From Pisolithus tinctorius (taxonomy: Eukaryota; Basidiomycota; Agaricomycetes; Boletales; Pisolithaceae): a stretch of 64,000 nt of DNA. The stretch spans positions 20,165 through 84,164 of the forward strand of contig JANFAH010000124.1 of assembly GCA_024663395.1 (NCBI GenBank). Reading direction: 5' to 3'. Within the stretch, counting starts at the first letter, position 1; the number at the start of each line of letters is the position of its first letter. Under the pieces are notes generated by a model that worked only from the letters and a program-made list of their open reading frames with translations, searched no databases and was not told where the DNA came from. The position numbers and the translations under genes are program-made. Shown here one piece after another: positions 20,995 through 33,037 of the stretch.

Positions 20995-22550
20995 TACTCA
21001 CTTCATCATTGCTCTGTCCTTGAACTCTCTCCAAATGTCTGGACTTATAGTGAGTAGATCCCTTCCTGGAATTGTAACAGACTGGTCCAAGTACTGGTTC
21101 AAAACCCTCATCGCTGCTGTAGGGTCTTCGAACAGACTCATATACCTATATCCTCTCCTTCCCACATCTTGATCTTCTGTGACATGTGGCTGGTCTTGGC
21201 ACAGAGGTAGGTCCTTGCAACCCACCAGTACTTCTGTCTGGTTGCTTTCCCTTGTCCTTCAAACTTGCCTTGGGAGCATCCATTGAGCCAGACCAACTAG
21301 GTCCTGGCTGATCTGCTGTCATGGTCACTGTTCATCTCTCTTTCCCAGGTACCACTACCCCATCAACTTTGGGGTCTTTCACTGCTGCTTATTCTCTTCC
21401 CTTCGAGCTACTGTGAACACCTGTTCTGTTCTGCCATCACACTTCATACTCTGTCTCCAAGATGACTTCCCTGGCTGTATCCTCTCCTTCTGAAACATAC
21501 TCTTCAATCCTAGCTCTCTCAATGTATTGGAAGGCATTGTGCGCTGCTATGAACATATTTGCATTTGTTGGAGGATCTTCTTCATGCTCAATACAAATGA
21601 TGGGTGCTTGCTGCTCCTCTCTCCTCCTCCTGTCTCTTGCTATCCATTTGTCTATCAACTGGTACATTGGCTTGTCCGTTCAAGGAATGTGTGTGCCATC
21701 ATTGAACTTTACCCTATTGTCTTCAACAATACACCTGCCAGCTGTGCAATATCTCTCCAACATGCGACAAGTCCTTGTGCAGTGTCCTTGAAGGAAATAG
21801 AAAAAGCAAATTATCTCTTGAGGTGGTTCACATGCTCCTTCGACAATGTTTCTGGCCAGTACAGGTGCTGCCCTTCACTGTGCCTGTGCCTCCACCTGAA
21901 CCTGAGGCTGCCTCTGGACCAACTCATGTGCTATCCTCCCAGCTTCCTCTCCAGGTGATAACTGAATGACACCCCTCCTCATAGCACGGCTTCTCATCAT
22001 ATGGTACCCATGCCTCAGCAACTCTTTTATTTCTTGTAAGACCTTATTCATAGGCCAGGGGTTGTCCAAATCATGCAAGCCTTTTCTAAACTTCAAGTTC
22101 TCGAGTGTATCTTTCTGAAGTTCTGGGTCTAAGCCCTCCCAGAAGTATCCATCATAGTCCTCCTGGGTGAGCTTGTAGTGTCTGTTAAGATAGCCCACTA
22201 TGGTCTCATACTGCCGAAGATACTCTCTGAGGTCCTCTTCCATCGCTATAATCTTCCTGGACTGTGCTTGAACACGATTGACCAGGTCTGCTTTAATGTA
22301 TCTCTTCTCTCATTCTCCTGCACCTGGGTACACATTCACCAGCACTTCTACAAACTCATCCCATCTACCTGTCATCTCTTCCATGAGTTGTGTCCACAAG
22401 TTCACTATCACTGAAACCTTCATCACGTGCTATACCCTTCTGACAATGCTGAATAAGCACCAAAATGCCGTGTACTGCATTTACATTAGACTGGTTGGTA
22501 TGAGATATGAAGAACGTGTGAAATCTGGTTGAAGTAACCAATCCTGCCAA
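20995..22550 (-). pseudogene. Element E gag
   Basis: 22243-21875 reads EEDLREYLRQYETIVGYLNRHYKLTQEDYDGYFWEGLDPELQ, a gypsy Gag capsid block. About 21730-21810 has a decayed zinc knuckle (...FLQGHCTRTCR, the first Cys lost), and 21437-21667 the basic linker and acidic tail. Gag forms the particle shell and binds RNA. Broken by stops and frame changes; the N-terminal boundary is uncertain. Confidence 0.72.
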
Positions 22551-23221
22551 TCACAGTATGCATTGGAAAGGCATTGTAATTCTCGACATTTCAAAATACT
22601 TTAGCCATGAGGGCTGCATATGGGTATCTAGGGGACATTCAGACAGAGTACCTTCTAATCTATGAACGGCATGACCAAATTCTTGAAGCCAACTTCAACT
22701 AATTCTGCAAAATTCTGCCACATTCAAAGCTGGTGTAGGGTCACTGAGGTCGCTAAAATAGTTATCACCCTGCAGCAACCTATAGTTGCAATATAGGCAA
22801 AACAGGAATCTGGTTTGGTTTTAGCAGGACCTTCATCTTTGCATGTCCGATACAAGGGCTGTGGATGCTTCCATAAATCCACATGTTAATCACAGATGAA
22901 TGAAAGATAAGTACAATAAGAAACGGCCTTCGCTATAGGCACATTTAACGGTTGTGGGCTGCATGTGCGAAGATTTATTTAGTGTAGGGTGAAGAACAGG
23001 CGGCATAAAGATAGCATGAGCTGTTGCTTCTAATTGTCATCTACTGGCTATCCGATCGTCAGGAAAAATTTCACCCTGGATGGTGCAGCGTCACAATATA
23101 ACGTTGTGTCTGTAACATTAAACAAGCAAAATAAAATGGTGGTGATTGCACGACAAATTTTGCATTACTGTGCAACTTTTGCAGTCACCGGTACTTTTAA
23201 TATATACAGTCTGTAACTTTT
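22551..23221. other. No gene recognised; probably E leader/LTR and host junction
   Basis: A/T-richer stretch between E's gag and the Hsp70 fragment. It should contain E's 5' LTR, but with one copy only the boundaries cannot be fixed. No coding recognised. Confidence 0.4.
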
Positions 23222-24638
23222 TTGGGGATGACCCTTGACCATGCCGAGTCGTCAGTGATCGCTGTGTACGATCTCAGCAGTGGTACTTTTGATATCTCCA
23301 TTCTGGAGATGCATAAAGGAGTCTTCGAGGTCAAGTTACCAATGGAGACACCCATGTTGGTGGCGAGGATTTCGACATCACCTTTGTTACTCACATCCTT
23401 AATTTTAAACGAATTCAAGAAACAGTCGAGCATTGACCTCAGTCAAGACTGCATGGCCAGTCACCGCATCCGCGAGGCTACCTTTCACCACCACAGACAC
23501 AACCGATCCCAAGCATATTAACTTGAAGCTCAACCGCACTCAGTTTGAGACTCTCACCAGCCCTCTCATCCAACATACCATTGTCAATCCCTGCAGGAAG
23601 GCATTGTCGGATGCCGGAGTCAAGCCTAGTGAGGTGAATGAGGTCATCCTCGTTGGTGGTATGACCCGTATGCTCAAGGTTGGCGAGACTGAAGTCGATC
23701 TTCGGTCGCGACCCAGGTAAAGGTGTCAATCCCGATGAAGCCGTTGCCATTGGTGCTGCTATCCAGGGTGGTGTTCTCGCCAGAAATGTCACTGACATTC
23801 TACTTCTCAACGTCACCCACCCTATTCACCCTCGGCATTGAGATGAATCTCGGTGATATCGTGACGAAACTCATCAACCGCAATACGACTATCCCAACGA
23901 AGGGTTGCAAGTTTTCTCCACCGCTGCTGACGGCCAGACTGCTATTGAGGTCAAGATATTCCAGGGTGAATGTGAACTCGTCGAGGACAACAAACTCCTT
24001 GGCAACTTCAATCTCATTGGCATTCCTCCAGTTCCGAAGGGCATCTCTCAGATTGAGAACACTCTCGACGTCGATGCTGGTATGTCCCTCATGTAGGTGT
24101 TCAGATAATTTCCTCACCTCTTGTAGATGATATTGTCTACGTCACTGCCCAGGGCAAGGCAACTAACAAGGACCAGTCTATGATGATCACGTCCTCGTCG
24201 GGTTTGAGCAACAAGGACATCAAGCGCATGATCTCTGACGCCGAGAAGTATGCCAATACCGATAAGGCACACCAGGGACTCATCGAGGAAGCAAACAAGG
24301 GTGAATCGATCTGTGTGGACACAGAGAAGGGTATGTATTTGTCGAATGGTGCTTCGCTCTCTTGCACTAATTCACATTTGTTATAGCAATGAACGAGTTC
24401 AAGGACCAACTCAATGCTGCCGAGAGGAAGGTGTCAAAACTCGCTGGGCAAACTTCGTAAATTGGCCTCAAAAGGCCTCACCAGCAATGCTTCTGTCACT
24501 GCCAAGCAAATCAAGGAGAAGATCAGTGAGATTCAACAAGCTTTGCTAGGCCTTTTCCAGAAGGTGTACGAGAAGCATAGCACAGAGAATGCGTCTTCCA
24601 AGGAGTCAACGCAAGGCTCTGAGGAGAAGAAAGAGTAA
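23222..24638 (+). pseudogene. SSC1: Mitochondrial Hsp70 (Ssc1/DnaK type), truncated and frameshifted
   Basis: Matrix chaperone that drives protein import and folding. The copy begins inside the ATPase domain ([21 protein letters not shown]; the usual GGG is changed), continues through [20 protein letters not shown], the [11 protein letters not shown] region, the substrate-binding part ([18 protein letters not shown]) and the helical lid to a natural C-terminus ...GSEEKKE at 24638. Roughly the first 200 residues are missing. About 20 residues are deleted near 23485, and there are several frameshifts. Two introns are retained with GT...AG ends: 24080-24126 and 24331-24386. So this is a DNA-level copy, not a retrocopy. 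The mitochondrial type is inferred from the VIAVYDL and ILEM context. Confidence 0.85.
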
Positions 24639-24984
24639 ATTGCCTTCTGACATGGCGTCCCATGCTCTTCCATATACTTGGTTTTGGTTCGTTCGCCTTC
24701 CCTTCTTTTTGCCTTATGTCCACTACGACACTGCAACTGTAACGTATTAACACGTGTTTTGCCGATGCCCTCTGCATTTCTTAGGTCCACCACACATTTC
24801 TCTCACCCTGCGCATGTTTTTGTGTACTATGCGAATTCTCGGAGTCCATTCCATACAATATATGACATAGTGCACGAAAATTATTGAACCGTCTACATGA
24901 GAAAAACGGAAGAAGCCTAAAGATGAATTCATTGCATGTCGATTGATTACAATGCATCATCGAACAGAAGTTCCTTGATAAGAC
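24639..24984. other. Convergent spacer between Hsp70 and Hsp60 fragments
   Basis: No coding recognised; the 3' flanks of two convergently oriented pseudogenes. Confidence 0.5.
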
Positions 24985-25590
24985 GACTAAGACAACCTTG
25001 GCATCGAGGGGGCATCGGCGAGCTGGATGATCCAGGAGTGTTGGAGGCGAGGGCAAGGGATGCCTTAAGGAGGGCCACACCACTGTCAAGGAGAATGCCT
25101 TCCTTGGCAGCTGCACGTGTAGCATTCAAAGCATAGTCATACTTATCCTTCTCTTAGCCAATCTCTATTTTCTGACTACCGCTGACCTTGATTGTTGGCA
25201 ACATCGCTGCTCAACTTGCAAAACGCTCTTAGGGTTGGGTCTTGTCATATTCGCTCGTCGAGGGGTCTGCAAGAAAGAGCGCGGATCTGTTCACAGCGCG
25301 CCTGAATGATATCCTTGGAAACCTCACCGTTAAGGAAAATGGTGCCCTCCTGGTGATGGAGATGGAGTCGGACGAACCAAGGAGGTCAGGGCTTGCCTTC
25401 TCAAGCTTGACATCGAGCTCGTCGGTGAAGACGGTACCACCGGTGAGGATGGCAAGGCCGTCAAGGATGGATTTCCGTTATCATCAAATCCGGGACCTTG
25501 GCAACTACGACCTGCAGTTGACCACGAAGTTTACTGAGAGCGTAAGCAGCGAGTGCTTCACCATCGGCATCCTTGGATGCACAGGGTAAT
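24985..25590 (-). pseudogene. HSP60: Mitochondrial Hsp60 (GroEL type) fragment, copy 1
   Basis: Minus-strand reading from 25590: EALAAYALSKLRGQLQVVVAKVPDLDDNG (apical domain), then frameshifted material, then LNATRAAAKEGILLDSGVALLKASLALA (equatorial domain; the normal ...LPGGG... is altered). Hsp60 forms the double-ring folding chamber of the matrix. Only the apical-to-equatorial third is present, with many frame breaks. Confidence 0.78.
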
Positions 25591-25675
25591 AGAAATGCGT
25601 ACGGTACCTAAGGAAAAAATACGGGGGCATCAGAGAAACACGCATCAGTATGTTGCAGTTGCAGCGTCATAAGGG

Positions 25676-26275
25676 ACAACTTTGGCATGGGGGCGCGTCG
25701 GAGAGCTGGATGATCCAGAAGTGTTGGTGGCGAGGGCAAGGGATGCCTTAAGGGATGCCGCACCGCTACCAGGAAGAATACCTTCCTCGACGGCTGCACG
25801 TTCAGCGTTCAAAGGGTAGTCGTACTATCCTTCTTTTGCCAACATCTACGTCGGTGCCATCACCGGCCTTGATGACAGCAGCACCTTCGCTCAACTTGGC
25901 AAAACGCTCTTGGAGTTTGGTCTTGTCATATTCGCTCGTCGAGGGGTCTGCAAGAAGAGTGGATCTGTTCGCAGTGTGCTTGAATGGCATCCTTGGAACC
26001 CTCGCCGTTAAAGACGACGGTGTCCTCCTTGGTGATGGTGATGGAGCGGACGAATCGAGGAGGTCAGGGCTTGACTTCTCAAGCTTGACATCGAGCTCGT
26101 CGGTGAAGATCGTACCGCGGTGAGGATGGTAAGGTCGCCAAGGATGAACTTGCGGTTATCACCGAATCCGGGAACCTTGACAGCTGCGACCTGGAGTTGA
26201 TCACAGAGTTTGTTTAGGATGCAAGCAGTGAGTGCTTCACCATCGATATCCTTGTATGCGCACAGTACCTGAAAA
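25676..26275 (-). pseudogene. HSP60: Mitochondrial Hsp60 fragment, copy 2 (tandem duplicate)
   Basis: Same segment as copy 1, including [29 protein letters not shown] (25802-25990), which copy 1 retains only partly, and the following LLKASLALA block. The two copies share their flanks as well (an A-run, then GGGGCATC and GAGAAACACGCATCA, at about 25612-25645 and 26269-26307), so the unit of about 0.66-0.69 kb was duplicated in tandem as DNA. Confidence 0.78.
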
Positions 26276-26370
26276 AAAATGCGGGGGGCATCGGAGAAAC
26301 ACGCATCAATAGGTTACAATTGCAGTGTCATGGTGGGTACCTAATATCATTTAGGCCAAGTTTACCAAAT

Positions 26371-26740
26371 GGCAGGCGAAGCAAATGCGAACGCCTTCGT
26401 CTTCGACGACAGGATGGGTACATGCTCCATCGAGGAGTATCCCAGCAAAGACAATGCGGACACGATTTTGACTGATAGGCCTTCAATGCCGGGGGTATAG
26501 GTAGGGGTGTGGAGGGAGCCAGGGAGGTGGACGACACGGAGCAAGACAGGGATGCTTCTGGGGTATCAGGAGGGGTAAAGTGCCACAAAGGTAGCGGGAC
26601 ATACACAGACCACGGGGGTGGATAAATAGCAGGCGGTGATGGGGTAAAGCTTGAGTTCTGTGGCGTGAACAGGTTGACGAATGGAGGAGTCAGCTTTTTT
26701 GTCGACGGCAGGATATAAGGGCCAATCCCTGTGAAAACCC
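26371..26740 (+). pseudogene. Unrecognised small gene, copy 1 (5' part)
   Basis: ATG at 26371 opens MAGEANANAFVFDDRMGTCS..., stopped at 26499 by a frame break; the homologous copy at 29925-30275 (minus strand) shows the reading continued. Similarity extends from a few bases before the ATG to about 26720, ending at a possible splice donor. I do not recognise the family; the protein is hydrophilic with no obvious membrane segment. Confidence 0.45.
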
Positions 26741-26939
26741 TCTATATGATAGCTCCAAGCCCACTCAGCGTGCTGCTACTTCTCCCTCTCCATCTGATTT
26801 ATCTCTCAGTTAAATACCCTGCGCGGCAATACTCCAGCCTTCATCCCTCAAATAGCAGCCATTATCCTGCTCCTTCCACGAACCATCCCTTCCTCACTAA
26901 TCACAGTGGTGCTTGCGGATCTCCATATGATTGTAGCCT

Positions 26940-27860
26940 TCATTGCGAACTTGATCCAATCAAGGGGGATAAACCAGATGATGTTCTACGATGACAAATA
27001 AACTCAAGTGCGCGCCAAATATTCGACGTGGAAACCCACTCAGACCCAAGCAATGCCAATCCGGCCATCAGAAGCCAATAAGTGGATGTTCGTAAAACCC
27101 CAATCGGCACGAGCAGCGATGATCCATGAAATAAGTTGTATGACGCGGAATGCACCCATAAGACCGTAGGACGGATGTTCCACGAAGTTCATGCGAACGC
27201 GTGACGGTGACGAAGCTCAATACTTACGAGATTATGGCAACTTGGAGGTACGTGATCTTGTGTGACTGAGGGCCACTGCTGCTTGTGGGCCACATAATGC
27301 CAAAGTTATCGTGGAAGAACGACATCTTCAAAACAATGGCAATGAGGGCAATGCTAGACACAATGAGTATGCGATCTCATAGAACCAAGGGGAAACACCC
27401 ACGTAGAAGGAGTCAAGTAAAGACCATGTACAATCCCATACATATTCCGAGTCCCACAAATCTGGCGTCATGACGGTACCATCGTTGAGCAGGGCGATGA
27501 TCAGCACCATGAGAGGAGGGAAGTCGTAGTGGAATGCGAATACAAGAAAGGTGGAGCAGACGACAATACGGATAGTAACGGCACAAGCGTAGATGGAGCA
27601 GCTACGCATACATTCGAGGATGATACGGGAGCCACGGATGGTATGGATGATAGTGGCGAGACCGGGTTCCGTCAGGACGATATCAGTGGCACCTCAAGCA
27701 GCGTCAGTAGCACCCTCAACAGCAATGCCAACGTTTTTCATGGGAAACGGCAGGGGCATCGTTGGCACCATCACCAGTCATAGGATCTTCAGACTCACTC
27801 GGCGCTAATAGATTTACATTCTGCACTGATAGTACCCATCGGCACGTGGCCTTCCACGTT
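26940..27860 (-). pseudogene. PMA: Plasma-membrane P-type H+-ATPase fragment
   Basis: The minus strand has the P-type hinge MTGDGANDAP (about 27780-27750), then NVGIAVEGATDAA, the transmembrane 5-6 region SIYACAVTIRIVVC...FDFPPLMVLIIALLNDGT (about 27580-27490), and pieces of the C-terminal membrane half down to 26940 (LQVAIIS, RLGFYEHPL). This is the plant-like proton pump found in basidiomycetes, which builds the proton gradient across the plasma membrane. The catalytic DKTGT site and N-terminal half were not found; internal deletions and frameshifts are present. Confidence 0.78.
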
Positions 27861-29924
27861 CCCGTCTTTTCGAGGTCGATGTAGTGGTGAATCGTAGCAG
27901 CGGTGGGGTGGCGAGTCTTCCCTTCTCGTCATGTGACTATCACCGTACCGGCGAGGTGGAGAAGGAGATCTACAGGACGAAGGAGATCGACAAGGGGAAG
28001 ATGGCGAGCACGAGTTCTCGCAATATTTGTCTCGCTCGTAGACACGATCATGTTCCCGTCTACATTCTCCGTCACTCCCATGAACAGGTGGCCTTGTAGT
28101 TGTATGGGCTGGGCCAACTATGGGGTGAGCGGCATGCCATCGGGAACCACAGATGAGGATGAGTCAGTAGAATTGAACGTGGTGTCCGATTCCGAGTCGA
28201 AATCAGAGTCATCTGATGAATCAGAATCAGGAGATGAGGGTTCTTGCTCGAGCAGTGTGCGCGTTTGTTCTACACGACACAAGGCATTCTGCAACGTCTC
28301 AAGTTCTCGAAACTCCAACATCGCAGTTATGACGATGTTTTTTGCAGCAATTAAGACCAGTACTCACCTCTTCTCCTTCCTCGAACTGAATCTTCAAGAT
28401 TGTGGACAGCTTCTTCATAGTTGAGAGCGCTCATGGTAGTGAGATATACCTTGTTCTTCTTCGGCTGCTCAAGGGTTAAAATCATGTCATTGCAACTGCA
28501 AGAGCCACATACTCTCTTCGTGAATGGTGCTGGTCATGGATCAAACTGGAAGTACGGTGCCTGCGAACGGACAAGGATTTGTCGTCTTTGTCAGCACGCT
28601 TACTATGGAGTGGCAACGGTTATGTGAACGCACTTGGAGTGCTCTTCGCCACTTTCGCCTGTACTACAGCGACGCGGATATGGTTGCAACCCGATCTAAC
28701 GTTCCCCCTAGCTGCTCAACTCCATGCCATGCAGGCTGCTGCCGCAACGGACACGTCAAGTCAAGAGTACCAATCTCGGTTGTTCCCGGGTGCGCTGAGC
28801 AAATCAATCATCGGTATTGTTAGCTGAGTCAACGCTGCCAACACTACACAAGTAGGTTGTTACCGAGTTATTATCGGAAAGGCTCATACGAGGACGTGGC
28901 CTGTTCGCGCGCTGCGTCATGAAAGGACAGATATCCAGCTTACCCTTCACACCCATTTTCGTCGCCCTGGTGGCCATTATCAACACAAAACTTCCTCAGG
29001 TAGGAGAACCTGTCTGTAAGCGTACGCTTACCACTAACATGCCACTCACGCTATCGACGTTGCTCTTGCTAACATGTCACACTATCACACCTCCTATCGC
29101 GCTTTCGTCCGGCCATGCGGATGTGTTGCGTTGTTTGGACTCTGGGGGTATATATACTGGTGCTGTCAGTGTTCATGGGGTCATCTCTTCTTTCCCCCCT
29201 TTCTCTCTCTCTGTCGATCGTCTGTATCGCGTATACGCTTGATCGTTAATCCCACACGCCTGTCCATTCTGTCGTTGCGGTTGTGATCGTTGAGTGTACT
29301 CACCCCTCCTTGGTGAGTTCCACTGTCTTGACCTAGATGATAAGCCAGTCGCGGAGTACATTTAAGTGTAATGACAAGGTAAATCGCAATTCTCTTTTCT
29401 GTTTGATTCGAGTCGTTGATGTCATGCCGGACAGACCGTTTGTCATTCTTCGACAACTTTCATTGTTCATCCTGTCAATCAAGGTGTCACACGAGATTAT
29501 TGCGCTCGGAACCCTCACCCCTCCTCAAATACCGGATGGATGATTCGATTGAGACTGCGGTTGGGTTCAAGCGTGAAGTGGGCGCGTTTCTGATGGAAAA
29601 CTCTCCGAAAGCAAACGTGCTCGTTTTCGACTATTTCCATGACGTCCAATTCTGCTTCGTCGGACGACTCAGATTCGGATTTAACCTCAGACTCAGATGA
29701 TTCGAGCTCGGCACGAGCCCCACCCCAGGTGGCGTTGTAGTCGTGCGATCGGGGCCCTGACTACGGCCGTTACCGTAGTCCTTTGCAAGTAATGAACATT
29801 GGAATCGAAGGATGAGTCAGAAGCACCAGACGCCGTGTCCGAGTTGACATCTTGCCCTCGTCGATCACCTTTTCCACCTCATTAGTACCCTGACGATTCG
29901 CCCCAATGTCGACGACCGTGATTC
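27861..29924. other. Degenerate gene fragments, not recognised
   Basis: Several exon-like pieces without a recognised family: a minus-strand piece at about 28118-28321 with an acidic Ser/Asp run (DSDSSDDSDFDSESD), preceded by a possible intron; a plus-strand piece at about 29640-29710 with a similar Ser/Asp run; and a plus-strand piece at 28579-28830 (LHAMQAAAATDTSSQEYQS). TATATATACTGG occurs at about 29150. Treat all as uncertain. Confidence 0.35.
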
Positions 29925-30275
29925 TCACTTACATCCTACCGTTAACAAAAAAGTCGACTCTCCCTCCGTCCGTGAACCCTTTCACCCCGCAGAATACAGG
30001 CTTTGCCCTGTTGCTCCCTCGCTCGCACTGCCATCTATCCCCCCGCGGTCCGTGTACATTCTGCCGCCTTCGTATTCCACCCCTCGAGGTGTCCCAGTCT
30101 TACTCTTCGTCATCCACCTTTCCAGCTTCCTCCACGCGCCCCCCGTGCCTGTCGGCGTCGAAGACTTTTCCACAAAAGTCGTCTCTGCTTCTTCTTCGCC
30201 AGGGTACTCCTTGATAGAGCACATACACACCCTGTCGTCAAAGACGAAGATGTTCGCGTTCGCGTCACCTGCCAT
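29925..30275 (-). pseudogene. Unrecognised small gene, copy 2 (inverted relative to copy 1)
   Basis: Minus-strand ATG at 30275: MAGDANANIFVFDDRVCMCS..., 97 codons to a stop at 29982, with recognisable homology to copy 1 continuing in another frame to about 29925. Alignable over about 350 bp to 26371-26720 in inverse orientation. Function unknown. Confidence 0.5.
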
Positions 30276-30442
30276 TTGGTAACTAATTGTTGGCTCCGCA
30301 CGTTACTACTAGATCTGTTTCCATCTGTCTTGATGATGGCCACAAATGCATTATATACAGTATTGTTCCCTCTCCGGTCATCCAGGGCACGTTATTTAAT
30401 GGACACGGTATGGAAACGATTAACTCTGCTACGGCAAGACCA

Positions 30443-31253
30443 CTAAAAAAACTCGTCTTGCTCCGGCTCTAAGCCACCCCAGCTCCATGACCAATCAGCC
30501 AGGATGATGCATTTATCGGAAATTTCCCAGTACCTCATATAAGCTTTTACCTCATCTGAAGCTTCTGTACTCCACAGGACGAGAAGTTTCAACCTAGAAC
30601 AGTTGGTAAGGATCTGCTTGATAAGAGAAGCCTGGGTCCACTGGGTGCTGAGGCACAGCCAGGTGAGTAAGGTGGTTGAGTTGCTCCAACCCGATGGTGG
30701 ATCCCCAGAGTACCCACCCCTCTTTGATTTCCAAGTGCGTGAGTTGACGGAAGAATGCGACCGAGTGGAGAGAGAATGATGGGGAGTTGTCAAAAACTAA
30801 AGAAAGTGAAAGGGAGAGGGATTTCAGGGGGAGAGTATTGAGCGTGTCGATAAGACAGTATGAACGTCCAGGAACGCATGGTACAATTTGCAGAATGAGA
30901 TCTACCAGTCCACAGCACAGCTGAAGGATCTCAATGGCAGTACGAAGTTGAACAGCAGGCTTGATCCGCAAGAATCGGACAGATCTTGCTGCAAATTCTG
31001 GCCGAGACTGGAGAGACGAAAGGAAGTACGATGCCTGTGCTTCTTCTGCCAAGACGACCTTCTCATAGAGAAAGCGTTCCGTCCTGCTCAACACTGTGAG
31101 CGAACTGTGAATCTTCGTAGATGACGATGCAAGAAAAAAGAAACTGACCATGTGTGAACTTTCCTGGCGACAAGCAAGGTGTATGGATCGTGTAGATAAC
31201 ATACTGATGCGGAAAATTCGCATTAGCAGCTCATTTGGAAGGGTTTGAGGCAT
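30443..31253 (-). pseudogene. F-box-like protein, frameshifted
   Basis: The N-terminus LPNELLMRIFRISMLSTRSIHLACR resembles an F-box (LP-x-E-(I/L)-x-x-x-IF), the Skp1-binding part of SCF ubiquitin ligases. It is followed by leucine-rich material (LKSLSLSLSLVF, LTHLEIKEGW, LNHLTHLAVPQH) like the repeat part of basidiomycete F-box/LRR proteins. The first frame stops at 30594; the expected continuation (LIKQILTNCSRLKLLVLWSTEAS...) is one base off, so there is a frameshift near 30640 or an unrecognised short intron. It may be a recently broken host gene. Its promoter was not identified. Confidence 0.6.
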
Positions 31254-31932
31254 CGAACGATATCACTGGCTCCGGCCCACCCCCAGTGAGACTCCACTGA
31301 CTGTATGAGAACGTGGACCAGGAAAAACCGCTTGTCAGTTACACTGAAATGGCAGTAAGTGGGACTAACTGTGACTAGAGCGTTAGGGAGAGTCGGTGGA
31401 TGCACGGCTACGACAGTCAAGAAGAAACAATTATCTTCGGAGTCTGGTCAAGACCTTGTTGGTCTACTCAAGGGTGGCTAGTCTAGGGCTGGACACAATT
31501 TTCAGACACCCACCACTCACGCAGCCTACCGCGATGCACTCGGAATCCATGAAATGCATTGTGACAGTATTATGCAGTGCCGGGATCTCACTCACTCTCT
31601 CATGCGCCACTAGCATTCACCACTGTGAAGTGCCCCGTCATTTACAGTTCCCACGCTCTTCAACGTTGCAAGTGACAGCGAAGGGCCTTTATGTCATGTC
31701 TTAGACCTCAGTGCTCAGCCCCACATCAGGAAATTAACAAAAGTCTTATTCATACTTAAAACACACTTATGTCAGCTTAATGTACTTGTGACTGCTTGTG
31801 GTGCTGGGCTAAGCATGCTGTGTTTGTTGAGAACATTAAGACAAAAGAGCCAACTATTTTGTTATCTCACATGTCTTATGGATCTTAGTGGTCTTACAGC
31901 TGTTTCATAGAGTTCCATAAGCTCAATAAATT
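31254..31932. other. No gene recognised; flank of the Plavaka-type element
   Basis: Spacer between the F-box-like gene and the C-terminus of the transposase. It should hold one end of the Plavaka-type transposon; I could not establish terminal inverted repeats by eye. Confidence 0.4.
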
Positions 31933-32319
31933 CTAAAGTAAATCAAGTAGTGCAATTACAAAAGAATTATGACCCAGCTTGAACATGTGGTGGTCTGCAA
32001 AATGATTGACATAGAATCTGCAGAATATGTCCAATGAATTGTGACAGTTGACATATGGTGGGACATACTTGTCCCCAGAAATTGGTAGGAGATGTGTGCT
32101 ACAAATGATACTGTCAATATGTATTACTGCAAGGTGTGAGCTGTCCTCCACAAAAGATGGTGCAACCATCCACATGCCTGTCAATTCATTGGGTTCATCA
32201 GCAATTCAATCAAACCAATGGATCAGTGTGTATGGGAATGTCTGGCCATTGGTATGAACAAAAGAGAAAAACACAAAACTTGAGCAACATTCAGCTGAGC
32301 ATTCCTTCCTTCATATCAT
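31933..32319 (-). pseudogene. Plavaka-type transposase, C-terminal fragment
   Basis: Minus-strand TGMWMVAPSFVEDSSHLAVIHIDSIICSTHLLPISGD...NSLDIFCRFYVNHFADHHMF is the C-terminal block of Plavaka-type transposases. Nearer 32319 the frame (…MKEGMLS, then FCSYQWPDIPIHTDPLV with stops) joins directly to ...GWCDCVFVSTV at 56346 once element A and one CTGTG are removed. It is the end of the gene that begins at 59336. Confidence 0.82.
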
Positions 32320-32324
32320 CTGTG

Positions 32325-33036
32325 TGTTACCCTGTATAGGGGCTTTTTCCTTTTTCACCCAAACTGCAAGGTCATGTGGGTCATGTGTGTCGTTGTCACA
32401 TTGTTTGTCCTTGCCATGGTAGTCCTCAGTCTGTTGGCACCCAGAGCCTTCAGATCACCAGCAGTGGAGGTATTTCCAATGCCTACTGATGCTGCATATG
32501 CCCTCGTCACTCTGACTCATAGCTGTGCCCACAGCTGATGGACAGTATTTCATTTATGTCCTGATCTCCCTTCCTGTGTTCCTTTGACTTGTTTATATTG
32601 CTCATATGTTTACTTCCTAGTTCTGGTGTCTGGCTCCTCACTGTGCATTGATTGCACAGCTGGTATAGCCCTCGCTTCATCCTTCCCCCGCTCTGTCTGA
32701 CACTGTGTGTTTCCTTTTCTGTTCGATTGTTTATTGCTGCGGATACTTACTGCCTTGACAGTGCAACTGGTATGGTACCCTATCAGTTATGTATAAATAT
32801 GTGTGTACCATACCTTGTATCCTCAGTTTTTCGATAGCTTGCAACTCAGCTGTTATCTTTGACTCATACTCTGTTCCCTCTCTTGTGATCTCAGAAGAAC
32901 TCGCCAGTAGAGGTAACCCTTGCCAGTACTTGTCAAAACAAGTTGAGCCATAGGGGTTAACAAGTTTGGCCCATAGACTCCCCCTTGCCACTCGTGACTA
33001 GTCCATTTGACAAAGTCACTTGGCTTGGGCATAACA
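32325..33036 (+). repeat. 5' LTR of element A
   Basis: 712 bp, TGTTAC...GGGCATAACA, matching the 3' LTR at 55623-56340 (718 bp) throughout with scattered substitutions. TATA-like box at about 32794 and presumed transcript start CAGTTTTTCG at about 32824. Confidence 0.9.
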
Positions 33037-33037
33037 A

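Larger units (their letters stand above)
16806..22550 (-). mobile_element. Ty3/gypsy element E (minus strand), 3' part cut off by D
   Basis: Runs leftwards gag, protease, RT, RNase H, integrase, and is broken at 16806 by element D, so its integrase C-terminus and 3' LTR are outside the window. Its Pol is of a different gypsy lineage from A, B and D (RT catalytic motif FIDD-type, GRPF protease block). The 5' boundary and LTR were not located. CpG-poor, with multiple frame breaks. Confidence 0.82.

Noticed and set aside
26340..30300. A single large inverted duplication covering the whole 26.3-30.3 kb block
   Set aside because: Only the outer 350 bp match in inverse orientation. The Ser/Asp-rich stretches inside lie at unequal distances from the arms and the ATPase fragment has no mirror image.
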